Shown here: positions 51,330 through 59,749 of the stretch, piece after piece | Position numbering within the stretch: position 1 is the first letter of the stretch | Layout: every line of letters starts with the position of its first letter | Assembly (NCBI GenBank): GCA_050008495.1 | Contig: JBEKMN010000006.1 | Coordinates: 17,616-81,615 of the forward strand | Source of the DNA: CAVROP01 sp050008495 | GTDB lineage: Bacteria; Acidobacteriota; Terriglobia; UBA7540 | Direction: 5' to 3' | Length of the DNA: 64,000 bases | Position numbers and translations under genes: made by a program | Notes under the pieces: generated by a model | The model's input: only the letters and a program-made list of their open reading frames with translations | Told to the model about the DNA's origin: nothing | The model's database searches: none

Positions 51330-51752
51330 ATGCAAAGGACCATCCCAAGCCGGCGCGCGGCGGGAATGAGCCTTCTCGAAGTATTGATGGCCATTTCGCT
51401 CCTAGGGGTGAGCTTCGTGACCATTTTCTCCGGTCTTTCTGCGGCGCTGCGCGCCACGGGCCGCCTGGATGCCTATGATCGAGGCAACGAGTTCGCCACT
51501 CAGAAACTCAACGAACTCTTCTTGGACCCCACCTTCGGGGCAGACCAAATGCGCTCCGGAACTTCCCCCTCCGGTATCGAATGGGAAGCGAGAACCAGAT
51601 TGCTTGACCAGCGTCCGCTGCCCGGGTCTCAGAATTCGGCGCAACTGGTTCGGATCAACCTCGAGGTTTCCTGGCGCACGGGTTCGGGCCGGCAAAACTT
51701 GAGTCTGGAGTCGCTGAAGTTGTTTATTCCGCCGGCTCCGCCCAGCCCGTAA
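51330..51752 (+). CDS. gspI: Minor pseudopilin GspI
   Basis: A 140-residue protein whose ATG directly follows the gspH stop. The prepilin site is AAG|MSLLE (Gly12) with Glu at mature position 5; then VLMAISLLGVSFVTIFSGL. The downstream part is short and consistent with GspI (FATQKLNELF in the first helix extension, then IEWEARTRLL). GspI starts the tip complex with GspJ and GspK. It is the last gene before the first AGGAGTC repeat tract. Confidence 0.85.
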   Translation: MQRTIPSRRAAGMSLLEVLMAISLLGVSFVTIFSGLSAALRATGRLDAYDRGNEFATQKLNELFLDPTFGADQMRSGTSPSGIEWEARTRLLDQRPLPGSQNSAQLVRINLEVSWRTGSGRQNLSLESLKLFIPPAPPSP

Positions 51753-51763
51753 GGGCAGGATTC

Positions 51764-51812
<49 letters not shown>

Positions 51813-51849
51813 AGAACCACACACCCAGGAGAGAGAGTCGGAGTCGCGA

Positions 51850-52674
51850 ATGAGGGATACGGGGATAAACACTGAGGAACTGCGCAACGTAGGGGAGCGT
51901 GTTTCCCTGAAGCCCGAATCCCGCATCCTGAATTCCGCTTATCCTGAAGCTCGAATCCTGAATCCTGAATCCTGCTTTCCGGGGTTCACTTTGTTCGAAG
52001 TGCTGCTCAGCCTAACGCTGATCGGATTCTTAATGTTGGCTTTGCTTATCGGGATGAGGGTAGCAAGCCGTGCTTGGCGAACTGGAGAGGCGCGATTGCG
52101 CCAGGTGCACGCCGCTGCTGAGCAGAGTGATTTTGTCGTGACGCAAGTCTCGTCGCTGGTACCCTATCGGATCACGTCGAACGACCCGAGCCTGCCTGGA
52201 GTGTTAACGGTTCTCGAGGCTACCGCCTACTGCCTGCGCTTCATCAGCTCATACAGCAGTGTTTATCGCAGCCGCACGGGATTAGTGCTGGTCGAATACG
52301 GGATTGTCGAGCCGTCACGCGGAAAAGTCGAAGTAGTGCTGCGCGAAACTCCTGTGGCGGACAACGAGAGCCTCTATCACAAACTTATCCTAAGCGTCAC
52401 CCACGATCCTGATACGGGGCTGGCCGTGATCAACTATCAGCCGTTTGCGGCCCGGGCGAGCGACCTGCGGTTGATGACGGGTCTGAGCGAAGCGGCGTTT
52501 TCGTATTTGGATTTACACCCCCAACAAAGTCCCGTACCCGTTTGGCGGCAGGATTGGCGGAGCAGTGTGGAAGCGCCTTATCCGGACGCGATTCGGCTCC
52601 TGTGGGAGCGTGGACGCGAGTCGGGAGAAGAGGTCATGCCAGTGCGTGCGAAGTTCATGCCAGAGGGACAATAA
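51850..52674 (+). CDS. gspJ: Minor pseudopilin GspJ with repeat-encoded leader
   Basis: A 274-residue minor pseudopilin. The cut site is FPG|FTLFE at Gly45 with Glu at mature position 5; the helix is VLLSLTLIGFLMLALLIGMR. The leader, 45 residues long, is longer than typical pseudopilin leaders and includes PESRILN, PEARILN and PESC, encoded by a 7-nt repeat tract (51907-51980). The body has the GspJ pattern (RVASRAWRTGEARLRQ and a beta-rich part). No alternative start with a better site lies nearer to the cut site. Upstream and leader sequence are near-copies of those of gspK. Confidence 0.82.
   Translation: MRDTGINTEELRNVGERVSLKPESRILNSAYPEARILNPESCFPGFTLFEVLLSLTLIGFLMLALLIGMRVASRAWRTGEARLRQVHAAAEQSDFVVTQVSSLVPYRITSNDPSLPGVLTVLEATAYCLRFISSYSSVYRSRTGLVLVEYGIVEPSRGKVEVVLRETPVADNESLYHKLILSVTHDPDTGLAVINYQPFAARASDLRLMTGLSEAAFSYLDLHPQQSPVPVWRQDWRSSVEAPYPDAIRLLWERGRESGEEVMPVRAKFMPEGQ
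51907..51980. repeat. GAATCCT heptamer tract inside gspJ
   Basis: Degenerate heptamers (GAATCCC, GCATCCT, GAATTCC, then GAATCCT in series) run in frame through the leader. Because 21 nt is seven codons, the tract is read as heptapeptides PESRILN and PEARILN. Confidence 0.8.
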
Positions 52675-52839
<165 letters not shown>

Positions 52840-53804
52840 TCTTCCGATGCAGCCATAGCCTTGCTGGCGGTGATGTCGGCGGTCAGCGTGATGCTCTTGG
52901 TGGCATTAGCGTTCGCAGGTTCCGTTCAGATCGAGACTCGTTCGACCATTTATCGCAAGCAGGCCACGCAGGCTTACGCCATGGCGGTGGGGGGAGTACA
53001 GGTCGCCATTCAGGAGATCGCCTATCCGCCCGCCCAGGACCAGAGTGACACGCCGCGCCTTTGGAGGAAAGGGCAACGCACGCTGCGGGTGCCTTACGCG
53101 AAGGGAGTGGCGCTGGTCGAGATCGTGAACGAGACGGGCAAAGTCAGCCTGAACGGTGCGGGGCAAGAACAACTGGCGCGTTTGTTTGAAGCGCGAGGGG
53201 TGGGAAAGGAGGAGGCGGCCCAACTGGCTTTAGCCATCGATCATTGGCGGAAACCGCCTGGCTCCGAGGAAGAAAGTTTCAAGGCCTTAGACGACTATTA
53301 TCATGAGGCCGGAATCCAGCCCGCTCATAATCGCTTCCATTCCGTGGAGGAAATGCTGCTTGTTCACGGCATGAACCGGGACATCTATTACGGCACGGCT
53401 GAGATCGGCCGCGATGGAATCCAGACCCTTTACGGGGTTGGCCAGGACTTGACCGTATATTCGCAATCTAGCCAGGTGAACGTGAATTACGCCTCCCGAG
53501 CGGCACTGTTGAGCGTGCGGGGTATGACGGAGGAAGTGGCCGAGAACATCATTCAGGAGCGACGCAAGGGCCCCTTCGAGTCATTAGACGACTTAAAGCT
53601 ACGTCTGGAGACTTCTGTCTCGGACGAGTCACAGTCGCTCCTGGGCACGACGGACGACGGCAGGACCTACACCATCCTCTCGGTGGGGATGGTCAACGGC
53701 TCACCGCTGCGACGGGCCGTTAAGGCCGTTGTCAGCGTTCAGCCGCAGGGCTTGGCCTTGCACCGCATCATTGCGTGGTACGACGAGGTGTCGGAATGAA
53801 GCAA

Positions 53805-54013
53805 ACAGGATTCAGGATTCAGGGAAGAGCTCGAGCGCACTTCCCCTGGTCCCGCACTTCCAGGTTCTGAACCCTGAATGAATGAAGAAAGGCAGGATTC
53901 GGGAATCGGGAACTAGGAATCAGAAGTCGGGATGCAGGGAAGGCTTTCCATAGCACTTCCCAGCCTCGCCTCTTATGGGTCCTGAATCCTGAATCCAGAA
54001 TCCTGAATCCTCG
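53805..54013. repeat. Two palindromic heptamer elements between gspK and gspL
   Basis: Element 1 (53810-53879) runs GGATTCA heptamers, a core GGGAAGAGCT...GCACTTCCC, then TGAACCCTGAAT in reverse. Element 2 (53891-54013) repeats this: heptamers, core GGGAAGGCTTTCC...GCACTTCCC, then TGAATCC heptamers in reverse. Each could fold into a long hairpin. They fill the 215-nt gap. Confidence 0.75.
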
Positions 54014-54014
54014 C

Positions 54015-55376
54015 ATGTTTACCAAACTCGTTGTGGGTATTGACTGTAGCGGCGGGGGGTATCACCTCACTGCTCTCGGACGGCGATTTCGCCGCTACAT
54101 ACTGGTAGGCGAATTGCAACTTACGGAGCCGCTGGGCGAGGACGCGCCTGCAAAGGTGGCTGGCTTTCTTGACCGCCATCACCTCCGCGATGCCCGCGTG
54201 ATTGCTTGTTTGCCGCGCGAAGCAGTCCTGGTTCGATTTCTGAGCCTCCCGCAGGAAACTGAGCCACAGTTGGCCAAAGTCGTCGATTACCAGTTGGGTT
54301 CACTTCACCCCTACAAGGACGGTCAAGTCTATTGGGACTGCGCGGTCCTAGAACGCGATCCGAAGACGAAGCAGATCGATGTCATGGTGGCAGTGGTGGA
54401 GAAGTCACGCGTGAGTGAATTCAAGCGAGTGCTTCAAGATCTGGGCCTACAGCCGAGCGCGGTGACGTTGGGTGCCGCAGCGATGGCTGCCTTGCTGAAG
54501 CCCCAGTTGCCGCCCATGGCTTTGATCGCCTGCGGACGACGCACAGGAGTGGAGTTGCTATCCTTCCACGGGGGGAACCTCCGCGCTACACAAGAGATTC
54601 CTTTTGAACCGGGCGCGAGCCTTCCCGAGCGGTTCGAGCGGGAGCGGCATCGCGTCCTCGCGGCTCTCCCCTCGTCTGATCCTGCCGCCATTCCCTGGTT
54701 CGTCTGCGGGCCGATGCCACCCGCGTTTCCCGCCTTACTCGAGGGTGCGTCACCCTTACCGCCACCAAAGTTGAATCTGAGCAACGGCTCCCTGGAGCGC
54801 GGCTTCGACTGGGTCGCCTTGGCCGCAGCCTATGCGGGTCAGATGCGCCGGGGGGCCGGGCCTCTCATCAATCTGCTCCCTCCGGCCGAGCGGTGGCAGC
54901 CGCAAGCCGCGGCGCGTGTTCCCATTTACGCTCTAAGTGCCACCGCGTCGCTTCTGGCTCTCACCTTGGCATCTCACTCTTGGACCGAAAGGGCGCTATA
55001 TAGCCGCGCCTTGGACCGCGAACTTCATCGCCTCAATGTCCATGCTCAACAAATTCGGGGGCAGAACCAGGAGACCGGCAGCCTCGAGGAACGCGCGGCA
55101 GTCCTCGAGCATCTTCGGGCCGCCAACTTGCAGAAGCTCCACACGCTCCAGCAACTGACGAAGCTGCTGCCAAACGGCACCTGGCTCCAGGAATTAGACA
55201 TCAGCGAAGACACGGTGGATATCAACGGTTTTTCCAGTCGCGCGGCGGACTTGCCCCCGCCCCTGGAGAATTCGCCTTACTTCACGCAGGTCGAATTCAC
55301 GGCTCCTATCACTCGGGATAACCAGAACAGAGAGATCTTTCGAATTCGCATGAGATTGAAGCAAGCCCATCATTGA
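54015..55376 (+). CDS. gspL: GspL/PilM-type inner membrane component
   Basis: A 453-residue protein. The first 280 residues are actin-like (LVVGIDCSGGGYHLTALG, ACLPREAVLVRFLSLPQ, FDWVALAAAYAGQM). One helix near residues 310-330 (VPIYALSATASLLALTLASH) is followed by a coiled-coil and a PilN-like ferredoxin fold (LNVHAQQIRGQNQETGSLEE, LLPNGTWLQELDISEDTVDING). This unites PilM- and PilN-like parts as in GspL. It links the ATPase to the periplasmic parts. ATG 54015 is preceded by the repeat element. Confidence 0.82.
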   Translation: MFTKLVVGIDCSGGGYHLTALGRRFRRYILVGELQLTEPLGEDAPAKVAGFLDRHHLRDARVIACLPREAVLVRFLSLPQETEPQLAKVVDYQLGSLHPYKDGQVYWDCAVLERDPKTKQIDVMVAVVEKSRVSEFKRVLQDLGLQPSAVTLGAAAMAALLKPQLPPMALIACGRRTGVELLSFHGGNLRATQEIPFEPGASLPERFERERHRVLAALPSSDPAAIPWFVCGPMPPAFPALLEGASPLPPPKLNLSNGSLERGFDWVALAAAYAGQMRRGAGPLINLLPPAERWQPQAAARVPIYALSATASLLALTLASHSWTERALYSRALDRELHRLNVHAQQIRGQNQETGSLEERAAVLEHLRAANLQKLHTLQQLTKLLPNGTWLQELDISEDTVDINGFSSRAADLPPPLENSPYFTQVEFTAPITRDNQNREIFRIRMRLKQAHH

Positions 55377-55437
55377 CGATTTGCGATTGGCGATGAAGGG
55401 TTTGCTTCAATCGCCAATCACTAATCGCAGATCACCG
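55374..55437. repeat. Palindromic GCGATTG heptamer element
   Basis: GCGATTG-type heptamers in one direction (55378-55393) are followed by GAAGGGTTTGCTTC and then by CAATCGC-type heptamers in the other direction, a perfect stem core GCGATTGGCGATGAAG against CTTCAATCGCCAATCA with few mismatches. Confidence 0.7.
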
Positions 55438-56058
55438 ATGGTTCCAGTGACTCCTATGTTTGAAATGTTCAAAAAGCTCAGTCGTCGAGATCAAATTGCT
55501 CTGGGGCTAGGCGCGGGTGGTGTGATTCTTTTCCTGCTCTTGGATTTCGCCGTCTTACCTCTTATCGAGCACCTGGGCGCCGGCACGGGATCAGCGCAGC
55601 AGAAAGAGATCGAGTTGCGCAGGGACAAGCGGCTGTTAGCCGAAGAGGGGGTCGCGAAGACTTCCCTCGCAGCCGCTAGGGAACACTTGAAGTCGCTTGA
55701 GGGCGGTCTCCTGGAGGGCTCTACTCCTTCCTTGGCTAGTGCTGAGTGGCAGCAGTTGATGAGGCAGTTGGCGGAGAGCAAGGGCATCGAACTCGGCAGC
55801 AGTGAGTTGCTTCGCACTCAGGAACTGGGCAGCGGTTATTCGCTCGTGACCGGCCGGGTGCAGTTCCGCTGTCGTTTGGACCAACTCGTTGACTTCATGG
55901 TGGCTTTGTCCGGTTTTCCGAAGCTCTTGTCGGTCACGGGCCTCTCGGTTGTCGGCGTCCAAAGCGATCCGCAAGGGAGGCTAATCGTCCGCCTGACGAT
56001 TGGCGCGGCCGCCCGGGCCATGGCGCCGGCCAAGGAAGGAAGCGCCGCAACGCACTGA
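55438..56058 (+). CDS. gspM: GspM-type inner membrane component
   Basis: About 206 residues from ATG 55438 (ATG 55456 also fits; the upstream frame reads repeat sequence). One N-terminal helix follows a short basic end: KLSRRDQIALGLGAGGVILFLLLDFAVL. A coiled-coil part (QQKEIELRRDKRLLAEEG) and a ferredoxin-like C-terminal domain (YSLVTGRVQFRCRLDQLVDFMVALSGF) match GspM/PilO. It pairs with GspL to form the inner-membrane ring. The leader region is repeat-derived, so the real N-terminus is uncertain. Confidence 0.75.
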   Translation: MVPVTPMFEMFKKLSRRDQIALGLGAGGVILFLLLDFAVLPLIEHLGAGTGSAQQKEIELRRDKRLLAEEGVAKTSLAAAREHLKSLEGGLLEGSTPSLASAEWQQLMRQLAESKGIELGSSELLRTQELGSGYSLVTGRVQFRCRLDQLVDFMVALSGFPKLLSVTGLSVVGVQSDPQGRLIVRLTIGAAARAMAPAKEGSAATH

Positions 56059-56146
56059 TCGAAACTCGAAATTCGAAATTCAAAAATCGACTCCGGCTTT
56101 GAATTTCGGTTTTCGGATTTCGACTTTCGAATTTCGGTCCTTAATG
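56057..56146. repeat. Palindromic TTCGAAA heptamer element
   Basis: CTCGAAATTCGAAATTCAAAAATCGA-type heptamers are followed after CTCCGGC by TTTGAATTTCGGTTTTCGG-type heptamers in reverse, forming a hairpin 90 nt long. It fills the gspM-gspC gap. Confidence 0.72.
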
Positions 56147-56154
56147 GGGGATGT

Positions 56155-56925
56155 ATGCTAGGCAGAAAGCGCGAATTGATCCTCATCGTGAGCGGGCTCA
56201 TCGCCCTTAACCTCCTGCTGGGCTGGTTGTTGGTAGGGCGCTGGAAGGAGTACCGCAACAGCATCCAGTGGCTCTCCCAGGGCGTGGCGCCGCAACGGGC
56301 GCTCGCCTCGGCGACCGGGTCGAATCAGGCAGGGCAGCCGTCAAGCTTCGTCGGCATTGTGGATCGAAATGTTTTCAGCCCCTTGCGCGGCAGCGTCCCC
56401 GCGCAGCCGCAAGAAGTGGCTAAGGCTCCGAGACTGCCTGTCTTGTTCGGGACGATGAACCTTGGAAGCGGCCGGTTTGCGTTGATGTCCCCTGGGGACC
56501 AATCTCCGCTCCTCTCGAAGCGCGTCCTGCCAGGGGAGGAGATTGGCGGTTACAAGTTGGTTTCGATCGGCACTTCGAATGTCGTGGTCGAGTGGCAGGA
56601 TAAGCGAACTACGCTCGAAATCACCGCGCTTGCGAGCCGCAGCCCCGGCGGTCTTGCGAGTGAGGCCACCGCGCGTACTGGAGCGCCATCGGGCAATGCT
56701 CCGGGTTCGGTGACCACGGTAGGCTCTGCTTCTGGAGGCGCAAAGGCTGCTGGTGTCGCCGGTCTGGCGCCGCCCGGGGTCCCCTTAGATGCCCCGGCAG
56801 GCACGGTCGTCGGAGGAAAGCGCAAAGTCGTGATCCCTACTCCTTTCGGCCCGTCCATCCAGTGGCAGGACGTCGGCCCATCAGGCTCACAGGCACCGCA
56901 GCAATCCGCGGCGCCCAATAAGTGA
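56155..56925 (+). CDS. gspC: GspC-like inner membrane protein
   Basis: A 256-residue protein with a single N-terminal helix (LILIVSGLIALNLLLGWLLV). The homology-region domain of GspC/PulC follows (NVFSPLRGSVPAQPQ, LFGTMNLGSGRFALMSPGDQ, then VLPGEEIGGYKLVSIGTSNVVVEW), which contacts the secretin. The last 80 residues are low-complexity and rich in Gly, Ala and Pro (GAPSGNAPGSVTTV). It connects the inner-membrane complex to GspD encoded 32 nt downstream. A PDZ domain is absent, consistent with shorter GspC forms. Confidence 0.75.
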   Translation: MLGRKRELILIVSGLIALNLLLGWLLVGRWKEYRNSIQWLSQGVAPQRALASATGSNQAGQPSSFVGIVDRNVFSPLRGSVPAQPQEVAKAPRLPVLFGTMNLGSGRFALMSPGDQSPLLSKRVLPGEEIGGYKLVSIGTSNVVVEWQDKRTTLEITALASRSPGGLASEATARTGAPSGNAPGSVTTVGSASGGAKAAGVAGLAPPGVPLDAPAGTVVGGKRKVVIPTPFGPSIQWQDVGPSGSQAPQQSAAPNK

Positions 56926-56957
56926 GGGTTCTGTAGTCCGTATTAAGGAGGAGTAAA

Positions 56958-59327
56958 GTGCATTCATTCTGTTGCTCGCCTTTCAGTCGCCTTCGAACAC
57001 TGTGGATGAACACTATCAAGGAATGCCTGAGGGCGTCGGCCCTCTGGCCGGGCGTGTTGTGGCTCTCCACTGTCATTGCGGTGCTCGGCCTCGCGGGTTC
57101 GCTAATCCTCGGTGCGGGTCCACTCCCCGCTCAGCAAACTGTGCCGCCCGCGCCGCAAGCCGTGGCCGCGGGGTCGCCGACTCCTCAAGCGCCCCAGCAG
57201 GCTAAGCCGCCCGGCGCCCCAATGCCACAGCGCCGCCCGAGCATGCCGCCCGCGCCCCAAGCATCACCGCAGTCCCGCCAAAGTGGGACGGCCCCCGGGC
57301 AAGCGGTGCCATCAGGTCCGCCTGCGCCACAACCCTCGCAGGCCGGTCCGTCGACTCCGCCGTCTGTGCAGACTCCTCCTGGCGCTCAGACCACGCCGGC
57401 CGGCCAAGTTTCTCCCACCACTCCGCCTGCCATTGGGGGTGAGGCGGGAGTCGGGTTTCGTCTCGAGAATGCTGACCTTCTCCAGTTCATCAATCTTGTG
57501 GCCACCGAGTTAAAGATCAATTACGTCGTCGATCCAGCCGTTAGGGGTTCGGTAACCATCAGCACGGGGGGCAGGCTCAACCATGACGATCTGCTTCCCA
57601 TTCTCGAGAGCGTTCTCGAAATCAACGGAGCGACCGCCGTCCCGTACGAGAACTTTTACCGTATTGTTCCTTTGAAGGAGGCGCCCAAGGTTCCTTTGGA
57701 GGTCAGGCGCGACACCAGCGCGAAAGATTTGGCCCGCGACGACCGAATGGTGATGGAGATAATTCCTTTAAGGTTTGTGCCGGCGGGGGACATGAGCAAG
57801 ATGCTTTCGCCCTTTCTCTCCGACGGCGGTGCCATCAGCGTTCATGAATCAGGGAACGTCCTGCTTTTGGTCGATGACAGCCTGAACGTGAAACGTCTGA
57901 TGGAGATCCTGGGGCAGTTCGACAGCCCTGCATTCGCCCAACAACGCGTGCACTTGGTGCCGGTTCAGAACAACCTGGCCTCGGCGTTGATCCCGGAACT
58001 CGAATCGATCTTCTCCGCCTATGCACTCAACGCCAAGGAATCACCGCTGCGCTTTCTCCCCTTGGACCGAATCAATGCCATCCTGGTCGTGGCCGCCGAC
58101 CCCGGGGCGTTCGAGGAGGTGGACAAGTGGGTCACGAAACTCGACCTGCCGGCTGCCCCAAGCGGGGTTCAGGCGTTTGTCTATAGGGTGCAGAACTCAG
58201 AAGCGGCCTACCTCTCCCAGTTGTTAGCTAAAATTCTAGCTAAAAAGCCGGCATCCAGCACTCCCGAGGGCTTCATCGCCAGCGAAGGAGCGGATTCTCG
58301 GGCATCTGGAGGAGGAACTCGAGGCGCAACGAGGGCAAGTCCCCCTGCGCTGGGGCTCGGAATGGACGAATCGGAGGGAGGGCAGCTCGGCGACAACCTC
58401 CGCATCGTCCCGGATCCCGTCAACAACTCGCTAGTCATCGTGAGCACCCCTGCCCAGTTTGCCGATGTTGCGAAAACGTTAAAAGAAATCGACGTTCTGC
58501 CTCGGCAGGTTCTGATCGAGGCTCGAGTGTACGAAGTGGACCTGACAGGGGCTCTTTCCTTTGGCCTCGAGTATGCGCTCCAGCAGCGCGGCGCCGGCAC
58601 GACGCCTCTCCAGTTCCTCGGTGACTATGGCGTTACCTCTTCGAACGCCTTGACAGGTTCCACCGGCATCGTCGTCGGAACCCGCCAATTGATGGCTTTC
58701 CTGACCGCTAGCGAAAACCGGCAGAACGTGAAGATTCTGTCGGCTCCGTCCGTGCTTACCACCGACAACACGCTGGCTAGTATTCAGGTTGGCGAGCAGG
58801 TGCCGGTGCTTACTTCAACCGGCGCGGCGAGCGGAGTCCAGGTGGGGGGAAGCACTACCTTTTTGAATACTATCCAAAATGTGGACACAGGTATTATCCT
58901 CAGGATCAAGCCGCGAATTACGAGTACAGACCTGGTGTCTCTGGAGATCGAACAGGAGGTCACCAGCGTCGTCCCGGCTGGTGCCAGTGGCATCCAATCC
59001 CCTAGCTTTTCAAAGCGTTCGATCAAGACCCACGCGGTCGTGAAGGACGGAGAAATGATCTCGCTGGGCGGCCTCATCTCGTACAACATTAACAACACGA
59101 CCTATCGCATTCCGCTACTTGGCGACATCCCGATCGTCGGAGCGCTGTTTGGAAGCACTTCCCACAGCGTGCAGAAGACCGAGATGTTTGTGCTACTCAG
59201 CCCCCGAATCATCAAGACCAACCAGGATGCGCTAGACGCCTCCAAGGAGCTCAGAGACAAGCTGAAGGACTTGCGCCTCCTCTTCAAGAAGGATCAACTG
59301 GTGAACCCCAGGGAACCAGTGAAGTAG
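56958..59327 (+). CDS. gspD: Type II secretin GspD
   Basis: A 789-residue secretin from GTG 56958 (AAGGAGGAG upstream). A signal-like helix (WPGVLWLSTVIAVLGLAGS) is followed by a long proline- and glutamine-rich linker (residues 55-165). The N domains follow: LLQFINLVATELKINYVVDP, then RFVPAGDMSKMLSPFLSDG and LIPELESIFSAYAL. The secretin core is clear near residues 590-770 (VQVGEQVPVLTSTGA, then GGSTTFLNTIQNVDTGIIL and SLGGLISY). The pore-end signature is KTEMFVLLSPRI. It makes the outer-membrane channel. The P/Q linker is unusual between signal and N domain. Confidence 0.92.
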   Translation: MHSFCCSPFSRLRTLWMNTIKECLRASALWPGVLWLSTVIAVLGLAGSLILGAGPLPAQQTVPPAPQAVAAGSPTPQAPQQAKPPGAPMPQRRPSMPPAPQASPQSRQSGTAPGQAVPSGPPAPQPSQAGPSTPPSVQTPPGAQTTPAGQVSPTTPPAIGGEAGVGFRLENADLLQFINLVATELKINYVVDPAVRGSVTISTGGRLNHDDLLPILESVLEINGATAVPYENFYRIVPLKEAPKVPLEVRRDTSAKDLARDDRMVMEIIPLRFVPAGDMSKMLSPFLSDGGAISVHESGNVLLLVDDSLNVKRLMEILGQFDSPAFAQQRVHLVPVQNNLASALIPELESIFSAYALNAKESPLRFLPLDRINAILVVAADPGAFEEVDKWVTKLDLPAAPSGVQAFVYRVQNSEAAYLSQLLAKILAKKPASSTPEGFIASEGADSRASGGGTRGATRASPPALGLGMDESEGGQLGDNLRIVPDPVNNSLVIVSTPAQFADVAKTLKEIDVLPRQVLIEARVYEVDLTGALSFGLEYALQQRGAGTTPLQFLGDYGVTSSNALTGSTGIVVGTRQLMAFLTASENRQNVKILSAPSVLTTDNTLASIQVGEQVPVLTSTGAASGVQVGGSTTFLNTIQNVDTGIILRIKPRITSTDLVSLEIEQEVTSVVPAGASGIQSPSFSKRSIKTHAVVKDGEMISLGGLISYNINNTTYRIPLLGDIPIVGALFGSTSHSVQKTEMFVLLSPRIIKTNQDALDASKELRDKLKDLRLLFKKDQLVNPREPVK

Positions 59328-59749
59328 CCGACGGCAGCCGTGAGGAGTTGCCGTAGCGGCCGCGGCCTGGCATCGCTTTCGGTTCGCTCAGGCGGTGATA
59401 GACAGCTAGCGACAAAAGGCACTTCCCAAGAGAAATCAAAAAAAGTCCTTGACACACGTGTCTGGTAGTGGTAGATTCGGCGCGTCATTGAGAGTTTGCA
59501 GGCGGCAAAGCCGTAGTGTTAGAGTGATGTAATGCCAAGGCGAGAGATGGGCGCAAGAGGGAGCGGGGAGCGATCGCCGCGCCGGCGGTCGTGGGCACGA
59601 GGGCCGTAGTGGGACAGAAGGAGGTCGACAAGGAATCGAATTGGGATTAGAGTTCCAGAATCCAACGAACGTTCTTTAGCGAATGAGGGTCGACCCCTTC
59701 AGCGGGGCGTCCCCGACAAAACGCGACGAAAAAGGAGAGGGAAAATAAG
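59328..59749. other. Long leader region upstream of the surface-protein gene
   Basis: This 422-nt gap holds a strong promoter (59449-59477) followed by about 270 nt of transcribed, GC-rich leader before the gene. The leader contains GC-rich inverted segments (CGATCGCCGCGCCGGCGGTCG at 59571-59591) but I cannot match it to a known riboswitch. A C-G rich small RNA is possible. No ORF with coding character is present in it. Confidence 0.45.
59449..59477 (+). promoter_or_regulatory. Sigma-70-type promoter
   Basis: Perfect TTGACA at 59449-59454 with a 17-nt spacer and TAGATT at 59472-59477. Transcription from here would start near 59485 and give an untranslated leader of about 265 nt. Confidence 0.68.

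Noticed and set aside
59485..59749. Possible c-di-GMP-I (GEMM) riboswitch in the surface-protein leader
   Set aside because: A GGCAAAGCC segment is present, but the rest of the conserved core is missing.
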